NCBI GenBank assembly: GCA_018396915.1
Contig: JAGTRD010000020.1
Span: 1 to 33,312, forward strand
DNA from: Candidatus Bathyarchaeota archaeon
GTDB lineage: Archaea > Thermoproteota > Bathyarchaeia > 40CM-2-53-6 > RBG-13-38-9
DNA: 33,312 nucleotides
Direction: 5' to 3'
Positions within the stretch are counted from its first letter, which is position 1. Every line of letters begins with the position of its first letter. The translations under genes and the position numbers were made by a program. The notes beneath the pieces are model-generated. The model made no database searches, was not told the DNA's origin, and worked only from the letters and a program-made list of their open reading frames with translations. Shown here piece after piece: positions 16,246 through 23,415 of the stretch.

Positions 16246-16331
16246 CCTGAAAGACAACGAATGTTTTTGCATCTTCAGGTTTAGAATGTCTCCTCTACAT
16301 GACCTACGGTTGAGGCTAGAGGCATTCAACC
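16244..16331 (+). terminator. Two consecutive stem-loops after the AT-hook gene
   Basis: AACCTGAA (16244-16251, overlapping the stop codon) pairs with TTCAGGTT (16274-16281). Further on, GGTTGA (16308-16313) pairs with TCAACC (16326-16331). They may form a structured 3' end or terminator. A T-rich tract (CTCTCTTTTTTATTATAGG, around 16376-16394) follows 45 bases later. Confidence 0.35.
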
Positions 16332-16564
16332 ATAAATCTCCATATTTTTCTAAAAACGTCTAAGAGTACTATTAACTCTCTTTTTTATTATAGGAACCAT
16401 CCAATCTCTATTGTCGACAGTCTTGACTTGTAGAATAGTCATTGCAATTTCTTCAAGGTCTTACAGCTACTAGAGCCTATAGGGGTCAGGAAAATCTTAT
16501 TGAATATTGTAACATATATTTATCTCCAAATATATGTTAGTTAAATGTGTGGAGCTGGATCGTT
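16246..16564. other. 319-base intergenic region
   Basis: Contains the 3' stem-loops of the AT-hook gene, a T-rich tract and, at the right end, the 12-base inverted repeat before the crotonase gene. The short open frames here are not coding-like. Confidence 0.45.
16510..16539. promoter_or_regulatory. 12-base perfect inverted repeat upstream of the crotonase gene
   Basis: TAACATATATTT (16510-16521) and AAATATATGTTA (16528-16539) are exact reverse complements separated by six bases. The repeat ends 25 bases before the preferred ATG at 16565, and its A/T arms probably include the TATA box, so a dimeric regulator binding here would control the gene. Confidence 0.65.
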
Positions 16565-17338
16565 ATGAGTGATGAGTTGAAAATTGATAGGAGAGGTTCA
16601 GTCGCTTTACTCACTTTGAACAGGCCACAGGTCTTGAATGCGTTGAATCAACCTTTAGTCGATGCAATCATTGAAAGACTGAGAGAAATTGAGGGTAAAG
16701 ATGAGTTTGGCGCTGTTGTAATAGATGGTTCAGGTAGGGCTTTCTGTAGTGGTCATGACTTGAAGGAACTGTTGAAGGCTACTCCACTGGAGAGAAGGGC
16801 AATATTCACAAAGTCAATTCAGATCTACGAGGAGATTGCCAAGATGGGTAAACCTGTGATAGCGGCAGTACATGGGATCGCCACCGCCGCTGGATGCGGA
16901 TTGGCTGCAGCCTGCGATCTTGTAATTGCATCTGAAGATGCAATATTTCAAACTCCAGGGGTAAACATAGGAATATTCTGTTTAACTCCAATGATTCCAT
17001 TGCAGAGGTCTATTGGGAGGAAGAAGGCTATGGAGATGCTACTCACAGGAGATCCTGTAGATGCGAGGGAGGCTGAGAGGCTCGGCCTGGTCAATAGGGT
17101 GGTTCCAACAGGTAAACATGTTGAGGAGGCTGTTGAGCTCGGTCAAAAAATCTCTAGTAAATGCAGAATAGCCTATGAGATTGGGAAACCAGCCTTCTAC
17201 ATGATGGATGATACAGACTATGTGAAGGCCCTCCACTACGCCAAGGACCTCATAACCCTAGTCACATTGACCGAGGATGCTGAGGAAGGCCTCACAGCAA
17301 TACTGGAGAAGAGAAGCCCAACATGGAAGCACAGGTGA
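16565..17338 (+). CDS. Crotonase-fold protein of ECHDC3 type, lacking both usual catalytic glutamates
   Basis: A 257-residue protein from the ATG at 16565 (GGAG at 16551-16554); a GTG at 16547 would add six residues. The crotonase fold is clear: LTLNRPQVLNALN, SGRAFCSGHDLKEL (oxyanion-hole strand) and AAVHGIATAAGCGLAAACDL. In enoyl-CoA hydratase two Glu residues add water to the double bond. Here both places hold Gly (about 112 in AGCG and 132 in QTPG). The stretch TPGVNIGIFCLTP closely follows what I recall of mitochondrial ECHDC3, whose reaction is unsettled. Acyl-CoA binding is therefore likely but ordinary hydration is not. No beta-oxidation partners are adjacent. Confidence 0.88.
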   Translation: MSDELKIDRRGSVALLTLNRPQVLNALNQPLVDAIIERLREIEGKDEFGAVVIDGSGRAFCSGHDLKELLKATPLERRAIFTKSIQIYEEIAKMGKPVIAAVHGIATAAGCGLAAACDLVIASEDAIFQTPGVNIGIFCLTPMIPLQRSIGRKKAMEMLLTGDPVDAREAERLGLVNRVVPTGKHVEEAVELGQKISSKCRIAYEIGKPAFYMMDDTDYVKALHYAKDLITLVTLTEDAEEGLTAILEKRSPTWKHR

Positions 17339-17475
17339 ATGTGATAGAAAGAAATGCCAAAACTAAGTGTCCAAAACTGGAAACAAACAATTTCCTTGAA
17401 CCTTCAGAAGTCAAATAATCTGTAGAGGTGGCAAACCTTCATATAACATGATGTTACAATGCATCGGAAAGGTAT

Positions 17476-18072
17476 GTGGCTGATAGGTTGAGTAACTCAT
17501 TCAAATGGACCTTAACATTCTTGGTTGCATCTGTTGTGATGTTTCTAGTTCAGAGTCTGACCCGCATCTGGATATACTTGGCTTTCTTCCCAGCCTTCTC
17601 ATTAGATGCCCCTTGGATGTTTGTGACCTCAATATTTCTGCATGCTGATACTTCACACTTATTCTTTAACATGCTCGCCCTACTATTCTTCGGCACATCG
17701 TTGGAGAGGATGATCGGCGGTAGGACGTTTGCTCTTCTATTCATATCTTCTGGAGTAGTTGGGAATATAGGCTACTTACTCACAGCCAGCGACCCATATA
17801 CTCCAGCCATAGGTGCATCTGGTGCGATATACGGCTTGATAGGAGCGCTGGCAACCCTAAGACCCTTCATGATAGTGTATGTTTACGGAATGGTTCCTCT
17901 ACCTATGGTAGCAGCAGCAGCTCTATGGGCGCTTCTAGACCTAGCTGGGCTCTTCGCACCGTCTGGGGTAGCCCATGGCGCACACCTTTCAGGTATGCTT
18001 GTAGGAGTTGCTTTCGGCCTTTACTATAGGGTCTTGTGGGCAAGTTTGAGGATGTGGAGATACATCTACTAG
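17476..18072 (+). CDS. Rhomboid-family intramembrane serine protease
   Basis: A 198-residue protein with six predicted membrane helices. The family motifs are present: HLFFN (His61, Asn65) in helix 2, GASGAIYG with the catalytic Ser115, and AHGAHLSG with the catalytic His near 167-170. It would cleave membrane helices of partner proteins within the bilayer. It starts with GTG, with AAAGGT just before it. There is no extra cytosolic domain. It stands alone between the crotonase and DUF167 genes; substrates are unknown, although the membrane-anchored proteins elsewhere in the window are conceivable ones. Confidence 0.92.
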   Translation: MADRLSNSFKWTLTFLVASVVMFLVQSLTRIWIYLAFFPAFSLDAPWMFVTSIFLHADTSHLFFNMLALLFFGTSLERMIGGRTFALLFISSGVVGNIGYLLTASDPYTPAIGASGAIYGLIGALATLRPFMIVYVYGMVPLPMVAAAALWALLDLAGLFAPSGVAHGAHLSGMLVGVAFGLYYRVLWASLRMWRYIY

Positions 18073-18109
18073 AATCGTCGATTAACTATCCGGGTCTGAC
18101 TGAGAAAAA

Positions 18110-18343
18110 TTATTGATTAACGAGGTTTGAGGTAAATTTGATTTCAACTATCTTATTTCTGGATCCAAATCCTGAGATTATTCTGATGTTGGATGTTGGG
18201 ACGTTGAAATGTTCAGCAAGCTTCTTCAAGAGTTCTTTATTGGCTCGCCCCATAACGGGTTTGGAGGTTAACCCGACATTTATTTTATTCCCATCCCTCT
18301 CAATGAAATCTTTATGGAATGTGACGTGAACTTCAAAGATCAA
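18110..18343 (-). CDS. DUF167 (YggU) family protein
   Basis: A 77-residue protein matching the small DUF167/UPF0235 fold. It has an INVGLTSKPVMGRANKELL core, then LAEHFNVPTSNIRIISGFGSRNKIVEI, corresponding to the family's conserved G-x-A-N and S-G-x-x-S-R-x-K motifs. Function is unknown. It starts with TTG at 18343. A TATA-like element at 18371-18385 read on this strand (TTTATATATTTTAAA) would start transcription just before it. The opposite gene uses the same element. Confidence 0.88.
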   Translation of the reverse strand: MIFEVHVTFHKDFIERDGNKINVGLTSKPVMGRANKELLKKLAEHFNVPTSNIRIISGFGSRNKIVEIKFTSNLVNQ

Positions 18344-18370
18344 ATCTTAGACCGCCAAGTATACTTTGAG

Positions 18371-18385
18371 TTTAAAATATATAAA
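18371..18385. promoter_or_regulatory. Shared TATA element for divergent DUF167 and macro-domain genes
   Basis: TTTAAAATATATAAA reads as a strong archaeal TATA box on both strands. On the minus strand it sits about 35 bases before the DUF167 TTG. On the plus strand it predicts a start near 18403, upstream of the macro-domain ATG at 18432. No second TATA-like sequence is obvious in the gap. Confidence 0.65.
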
Positions 18386-18431
18386 TGGCGGGGAATCAAT
18401 TTGGAATGTTGTATTCACGGAAATCTTCAGG

Positions 18432-18998
18432 ATGTTGAATATGGAAAGGCTTGTTGGAAAGGCTAGGCTCAGACTGGTCCAAGGCGACATAACTGATCAA
18501 GATGTCGACGCAATCGTCAATGCTGCCAACCCCAGCTTGATGGGGGGTGGTGGTGTTGACGGTGCAATTCACAGAAGGGGTGGTCCAAAGATATTTGAGG
18601 AATGCAGAAGAATCAGGTCTGAGGAGTGGCCTGACGGCCTACCAACCGGTAAGGCTGTGATAACTTCAGGTGGAAACCTCAAGGCGAGATATGTGATCCA
18701 TACGGTTGGACCAGTGTGGCGTGGGGGGAAGGTTGGGGAGCCTAAACTTCTAGCGGAGGCCTATCGAAACTCTCTCGAACTGGCCTTGAGGAATGGTTTG
18801 AAAAGAATCTCTTTCCCCTCCATAAGCACTGGCGCGTATGGTTATCCTATTGAGGAGGCGTCTCGAATAGCATTGAGGACTGTCAAAGAATTTCTTGAGG
18901 AGAGAGACCTCATTGAAGAAGTGAACTTTGTCCTATTCACAGATGTAGACTTCAAGGTTTACTCGCAGGCAATGGTTGAGATTTTTGAACATAAATAG
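18432..18998 (+). CDS. Macro-domain protein, O-acetyl-ADP-ribose deacetylase / MacroD-like
   Basis: A macro domain of about 189 residues. Key parts are LRLVQGDITDQDVDAIVNAANPSL, the Gly-rich GGGGVDGAIHRRGGP loop, AVITSGGNLKARYVIHTVGP and FPSISTGAYGYP, all lining the ADP-ribose site in MacroD enzymes. The Asn and Asp used by these hydrolases are present (NAAN, VDGAI). They remove ADP-ribose from proteins or deacetylate O-acetyl-ADP-ribose. The open frame begins earlier at a TTG (18366), but that codon sits next to the TATA box and would lie before the transcript start, so the ATG at 18432 (or 18441) is preferred. Confidence 0.92.
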   Translation: MLNMERLVGKARLRLVQGDITDQDVDAIVNAANPSLMGGGGVDGAIHRRGGPKIFEECRRIRSEEWPDGLPTGKAVITSGGNLKARYVIHTVGPVWRGGKVGEPKLLAEAYRNSLELALRNGLKRISFPSISTGAYGYPIEEASRIALRTVKEFLEERDLIEEVNFVLFTDVDFKVYSQAMVEIFEHK

Positions 18999-19051
18999 AA
19001 TTTTCATTTATATCAACTAAACTTATCGGACTCTATTCTTTCGAAAAATAT

Positions 19052-20158
19052 TCAACCTTTACGTTCGACTGTTGATGATATTTCTTCCTCAGCCTTTACG
19101 GCAACCTGTTCCGGAAAGAATCTCTTGGCCCATAGGGAGACGTTTACCAGACTTATAAGTACTGGAACCTCGAAGAGCGGGCCTATCACAGTCGCGAAGG
19201 CTTCGCCTGAGTTTATTCCGAAGACACCTACTGCAACCGCTATTGCCAACTCGAAATTGTTGCTTGCAGCTGTGAAGGAGAGTGTCGCTGTCTCTGGATA
19301 TGTGAATCTGAGGGCCCAAGACATTGCGAATGATATTCCGAACATTATCAGGAAGTAGCTGACCAGCGGTATGGCTATGCGAACCACATCCCACGGCAAG
19401 GCTAGGATGTATTCGCCTTTCATTGAGAACATCACAACTATGGTGAATAATAGTCCTATGAGAGCTGTTGGGCTGAGTCTTTCCATGAATACATTTTCAT
19501 ACCATTCTCTGCCTCTCCTATTGATCAACGTGAATCTCGTCACTATTCCAGCTATGAACGGAATTCCCAAGAAGATGAATACTGTCTTAGCAATATCTAT
19601 TATTGATACGTTAACCACTACCCCTGCACCTTGGGAGATCCATGATGAGAGATAGGTTACGAAAAACCATGCGTAGACCGAGTATAGTGCTATCTGGAAG
19701 ACAGAGTTCAAGGCTACAAGAACAGCACAGTATTCGTTGTCACCTTCAGCTAAAAGATTCCATATGAGAACCATAGCTATACATCTCGCCAAGCCCACTA
19801 TGATTATTCCAACTCTGTAGTGTGGTAGGTCTGGAAGGAAAAGCCAGGCGAGGCCGAACATTAAGAAAGGACCTACGATCCAGTTCTGTATGATGGAGAC
19901 GGTGAACATTCTATATGCCTTAGCAACTCTTGACAGCTCCTCATATCTCACCTTCGCCAGTGGAGGATACATCATCCATAGGAGGCCCAACGCTATTGGG
20001 AGTGAGACGGTGTCTATTCTCATGGCGTCCAGGATAGTAGATACTTCTGGGAAGACCGCTCCTAAACCTACTCCACCAGCCATAGCCAAAAAGATCCATA
20101 AGGTTAGGAAACGGTTGAGGAGCGAGAGCTTCTTGACCTGCATCTTCTCCAACCTCAC
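19052..20158 (-). CDS. acr3: Arsenite efflux permease ACR3
   Basis: A 368-residue protein of the BART/ACR3 family with ten predicted membrane helices. Family segments include [19 protein letters not shown] near residue 58, [10 protein letters not shown], the conserved Cys126 in [14 protein letters not shown] (needed for arsenite transport in characterised ACR3 proteins) and [22 protein letters not shown] near the end. It exports As(III). The GTG start overlaps the arsR stop by four bases and has GGAGGG before it, so the pair is translationally coupled. No arsenate reductase or arsA lies in the window. Confidence 0.95.
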   Translation of the reverse strand: MRLEKMQVKKLSLLNRFLTLWIFLAMAGGVGLGAVFPEVSTILDAMRIDTVSLPIALGLLWMMYPPLAKVRYEELSRVAKAYRMFTVSIIQNWIVGPFLMFGLAWLFLPDLPHYRVGIIIVGLARCIAMVLIWNLLAEGDNEYCAVLVALNSVFQIALYSVYAWFFVTYLSSWISQGAGVVVNVSIIDIAKTVFIFLGIPFIAGIVTRFTLINRRGREWYENVFMERLSPTALIGLLFTIVVMFSMKGEYILALPWDVVRIAIPLVSYFLIMFGISFAMSWALRFTYPETATLSFTAASNNFELAIAVAVGVFGINSGEAFATVIGPLFEVPVLISLVNVSLWAKRFFPEQVAVKAEEEISSTVERKG

Positions 20159-20553
20159 ATACCCTCCTTTACAATTTTCAATGCGTCTTCAAACATTTTT
20201 TTGACGCTAGAATTTGCCAGCCTGTAGAATACCCACCTACCCCTATGTCTAGAAGACACGAGTCCACCCCTCTCCAAGATTCTGAGGTGATGTGAGGTTG
20301 TTGGCTGTGTCAACTCTAACGCTGCTGAGATCTCACATACGCACAGCTCCTCCTCAGTGATGAGCTTCAAAATCTGCAGTCTCGTTCGATCGCCTAGACC
20401 GATGAACATGCTCTCCATATCTGCCAGTATTTTATTATCTAGTCCGCTCAGGAGCTCCCTTAAATGTGTCAGCCTTTCGACTGTTGTGCAAGGTTCTCTC
20501 ATGCCTGAATCTACGAGTCTCTTCAGTCTATCATGCACGATGGTTAAGCTCAT
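20155..20553 (-). CDS. arsR: ArsR-family arsenic-responsive repressor
   Basis: A 132-residue winged-helix protein. The helix-turn-helix reads [21 protein letters not shown], and the metal box is ELCVCE, with Cys71 and Cys73 on the recognition-side helix, as in classical As(III)/Sb(III)-sensing ArsR. The wing is [13 protein letters not shown]. About 40 extra residues at the N-terminus include another Cys (22). Binding of arsenite should release it from DNA and induce the arsR-acr3 operon. The ATG at 20553 lies 24 bases after a palindromic A/T element (20577-20588) that probably holds both the TATA box and operator. Confidence 0.95.
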   Translation of the reverse strand: MSLTIVHDRLKRLVDSGMREPCTTVERLTHLRELLSGLDNKILADMESMFIGLGDRTRLQILKLITEEELCVCEISAALELTQPTTSHHLRILERGGLVSSRHRGRWVFYRLANSSVKKMFEDALKIVKEGM

Positions 20554-20576
20554 AGAACCCGAAATTACATTTTTAC

Positions 20577-20588
20577 ATATTTAAATAT
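20577..20588. promoter_or_regulatory. arsR-acr3 promoter, palindromic TATA region
   Basis: ATATTTAAATAT is a perfect 12-base palindrome centred about 30 bases before the arsR ATG on the minus strand, the right place for a TATA box with a short leader. ArsR-family operators are often A/T-rich dyads around the promoter, so ArsR may compete with TBP here. Confidence 0.55.
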
Positions 20589-20775
20589 ATCGTTTCATAA
20601 AAGATTGTAACAACCACGGCATCCCCAATATACCATCTCTAGATGTTCCTCGAACCAATCCTTTATGAAGACCCATCTGCATAAGCTGGACTAGGTCGGG
20701 CGCCATCCCACCTGAAGTTAACAATCTAAGTTCAATTCAACAGTTTATTAGAACCTATTATGAAAACAACTCCTC

Positions 20776-20780
20776 GGAGG
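20776..20780 (+). promoter_or_regulatory. Ribosome binding site deciding a TTG start
   Basis: GGAGG lies seven bases before the TTG at 20788, which is the only start that keeps the first phosphoesterase strand (IVVVSDVHLG) intact. Confidence 0.7.
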
Positions 20781-20787
20781 CCTTATC

Positions 20788-21549
20788 TTGATAGTTGTCG
20801 TCTCAGATGTTCATCTGGGCTATCGAAACTCTAACAGGCAACTCTTCCTAAAATTTTTGGAGGATATATGTAAGCCGCTGGGTCCAGATGACCATCTTAT
20901 TCTTCTAGGCGATATACTCGACTTCTGGAGAAGGAACAATGTGCTCGTCGCTGTTGAAAACGAGACCATATTTAAGACCCTCGAATCCTTGAACTCAAAG
21001 ATACATTACATCGTTGGAAACCATGACTACACATTGATAACGCTGAAACTTCCTGAAAACCAGTACTTCAATGTGAGTAAGACCCTCAGATTAAAAGACG
21101 GCGGGACCACATACAATTTTATTCACGGATATCAACTTGAGGCCCTAGCTCTGCTCGAACCCCTAACGATAGAAGAGTATGAATCCATATGTGTCTCCCT
21201 ATGTCAGAGGACTGGAGACTTCATAGGTGATATTCTGAGCGTCCTATGGGATACCCTACACCTCAGCTTCAAGAAGGGAGATAGAAGACAGAAAGCTATC
21301 AGTTCAATAACCGAGGTTCCTGAGAGTCGAAGAGACATGCATAGGGTTGAGCAACTCGCCAAGTCCAGTGTAAAAGATCTGTTTCTAGGTCTTGAAAGAG
21401 GTGCTAGACTCATCTTCGGCCACACCCACCGCCCCTTCATAGATGGCAATGTAGCCAATAGTGGAAGCTGGGTTTCAGATGCGACTGTCCAGAACACCTA
21501 CCTAACTATCGATGATGGGAATATGGAGTTGAAAGTGTATCAACCATGA
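20788..21549 (+). CDS. Calcineurin-like metallophosphoesterase
   Basis: A 253-residue protein with every metal-binding block of the family in order: SDVHLG (residues 6-11), LLGDILDFW, VGNHDY, FIHG and FGHTHRP, followed by NSGSW. The overall pattern resembles the UDP-2,3-diacylglucosamine pyrophosphatase-like branch, but archaea lack lipid A, so the substrate is a different phosphoester or pyrophosphate. The middle (about 130-200) is a helical insertion and may act as a lid. The HprK-like gene follows after 61 bases on the same strand and may be co-transcribed. Confidence 0.9.
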   Translation: MIVVVSDVHLGYRNSNRQLFLKFLEDICKPLGPDDHLILLGDILDFWRRNNVLVAVENETIFKTLESLNSKIHYIVGNHDYTLITLKLPENQYFNVSKTLRLKDGGTTYNFIHGYQLEALALLEPLTIEEYESICVSLCQRTGDFIGDILSVLWDTLHLSFKKGDRRQKAISSITEVPESRRDMHRVEQLAKSSVKDLFLGLERGARLIFGHTHRPFIDGNVANSGSWVSDATVQNTYLTIDDGNMELKVYQP

Positions 21550-21610
21550 TCATGCCGTCAACAATTAATATGGGGAGACGCTCAGCTACGTTTGTAGGTT
21601 GTAGACCAAA

Positions 21611-22564
21611 TTGAACTCACAAGCAAAGTATGAGGTTGAGCTGATCAATATTGAACGTAAAGATGAGCTACTCCAACACTACTCTAAAGAAGTCCTCTAT
21701 GAGGAGAGGGCTGACATTTACGGTTGCTGCATCAAACTCCTGACGAACCTGAAATATGTTAAGGATAGGTGGGAGGAAAATTTCTATCCGATGTCAGCTC
21801 ACGTCAGGTCTCACGGTAGACTCTTAGTTGTTGAAGAGAAGGATAAACCCTTGACGGTCATGTATGACCCACTATCGAAGACCGCTTTCCTCTTCAATGT
21901 CGACTATTACGGTTGGATAAAGTCTCTAGCCCTCGCAACAGCCGGGGATATACTTGAAGATGAACATAACATAAACAGTATTCACGGTGCCTGCATCGAT
22001 ATGGACGGCCACGGGATATGTTTGATAGCACCCCCTGGAACAGGTAAGACAACCCACACCTACGGGCTACTACGTATCCCAGATGTGAGGGTACTCTCAG
22101 ACGACTGGTTCTTTGTAAGATTCTCAGACAACTCAGCCTTGGCCTACGGGTCTGAAAAAAACTTCTACACACCAGCCGATGTCGCCGAGACTTGGGGTGA
22201 ATACAAGCAGATAGTCGACAACGCGATCTTCGACAATCGTGGGAGGGCAATCATCGACATCAGGTGGATAATAGGTAAGGGCAGGGTTGTTCCCTTCACA
22301 ACCATAAGGAAGATAATCCTCCTGAAGAGAGATTCGAAAGATACAATGTTGGCCAGAAGGATGGATCCCAGTGAAGCTTTGGAGTTTTTGGAATACCACA
22401 ACTTTTGTAACCCCCACCTCCTAGTCAGATCCGATAGGAAGAAAGACCTCCGAAGACTATTCTTCAAACATCTTCTGAATAGGGTTGAAGTATACATGGT
22501 GAATACAACGCCGCCGCCGAATGAGACCCATGAAATCATAAGGAGAATCTGTGAGGGCCGATAA
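21611..22564 (+). CDS. HprK/PEPCK-like P-loop kinase-fold protein
   Basis: A 317-residue protein. Residues 124-260 match the HPr-kinase/PEP-carboxykinase-like core: IHGACIDMDGHGICLIAPPG leads into a Walker A (GTGKTT, about 143-148), followed by VLSDDWFFV, whose paired Asp residues resemble the metal and catalytic acids of these folds. The N-terminal 120 residues form a separate alpha/beta region of unknown role. HprK phosphorylates a serine in HPr in bacteria; archaea lack that sugar system, so the target must be something else. The start is TTG at 21611, without a strong ribosome site. Its neighbour is a phosphoesterase, which raises the idea of a reversible phosphorylation pair. Function is inferred from fold only. 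Confidence 0.72.
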   Translation: MNSQAKYEVELINIERKDELLQHYSKEVLYEERADIYGCCIKLLTNLKYVKDRWEENFYPMSAHVRSHGRLLVVEEKDKPLTVMYDPLSKTAFLFNVDYYGWIKSLALATAGDILEDEHNINSIHGACIDMDGHGICLIAPPGTGKTTHTYGLLRIPDVRVLSDDWFFVRFSDNSALAYGSEKNFYTPADVAETWGEYKQIVDNAIFDNRGRAIIDIRWIIGKGRVVPFTTIRKIILLKRDSKDTMLARRMDPSEALEFLEYHNFCNPHLLVRSDRKKDLRRLFFKHLLNRVEVYMVNTTPPPNETHEIIRRICEGR

Positions 22565-22711
22565 TCCGATACTGGACAGGATACGCATTTGAATAGCCTA
22601 AAAGAAGCTGGATCTAACGTATCCAGGCCTCCGACCGAGACTTCATTAATGGTCTAGACTCTAACCGAAACAGTATAATCTCAGAGAACCATTCTACAGC
22701 CTCGGCGAATT

Positions 22712-23272
22712 ATGATGAGTCCCATAGAAGATGTGAAAGAAGCCGTAATTATTGTAGATATGCAGAAGGATAATGTTGGAAGATTCTGCGGAGAGATAAT
22801 ACCTAACATTAAACTTCTTATCGATGATGCGAGGCGGAGGGGGAGACCTGTAATCTACGCTTGCGACAGCAGGTTCAGGGATGACCCTCTATTCAGAAAG
22901 CTCGGATTCCCAGAACATGCAATCCGTGGAACAGAGGGTGCTGAAGTAATAGATGAGATAAAACCTCAACAAGGAGATATTCTGGTTGAAAAGAGAATGT
23001 TAAGCGCCTTCTTCGGAACAGACCTAGACTACACGTTGAGACATAAGAATATAAAGTCTCTAATAATAGCTGGTATACGCACCGAAGCATGTTTGCTGAA
23101 GACTGTTCTAGACGCTTTCGAACTCGGATACGACGTCACCGTCCCCTCCGACGCATGTTCCTCACCGTCCCAGCAGAACCATGAGGCGACCCTGAAGATA
23201 CTTGATGTCTTGAAGATACGTAAGGCGACTACTAAGCAGCTTCTGGCTGGGTTGGAGGCGTACCCGAAATAA
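22712..23272 (+). CDS. Isochorismatase-like cysteine hydrolase
   Basis: A 186-residue protein with the Asp-Lys-Cys triad of the family: Asp16 in IIVDMQKD, Lys94 in EKRMLSAFFGTDLD and Cys127 in GIRTEACLL. The family includes nicotinamidases, isochorismatases and carbamoyl-amide hydrolases. The nicotinamidase metal site (D-x-H-x-x-H) is not obvious here, because the region after the first strand has CDSRFRDDP instead, so NAD salvage is not supported. The substrate is probably a small amide. Two ATGs (22712 and 22715) are adjacent. The gene stands alone with about 145 bases on each side. Confidence 0.88.
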   Translation: MMSPIEDVKEAVIIVDMQKDNVGRFCGEIIPNIKLLIDDARRRGRPVIYACDSRFRDDPLFRKLGFPEHAIRGTEGAEVIDEIKPQQGDILVEKRMLSAFFGTDLDYTLRHKNIKSLIIAGIRTEACLLKTVLDAFELGYDVTVPSDACSSPSQQNHEATLKILDVLKIRKATTKQLLAGLEAYPK

Positions 23273-23415
23273 AGAATAGTGAAAGTTGACCTTCAGCACC
23301 ATGATTCTTTGACCCTAACACTCATATGACTCCAAACAGTATCATGAATTTTAGATGGATTTATCTAGATCCAATCTAAACTTCAAAATGTAATTCTACG
23401 GTTGGCCTCGAAAGG

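Noticed and set aside
22712-23272. Nicotinamidase (pncA)
   Set aside because: The metal-binding Asp-x-His-x-x-His pattern of nicotinamidases was not seen; only the general Asp-Lys-Cys triad is present.
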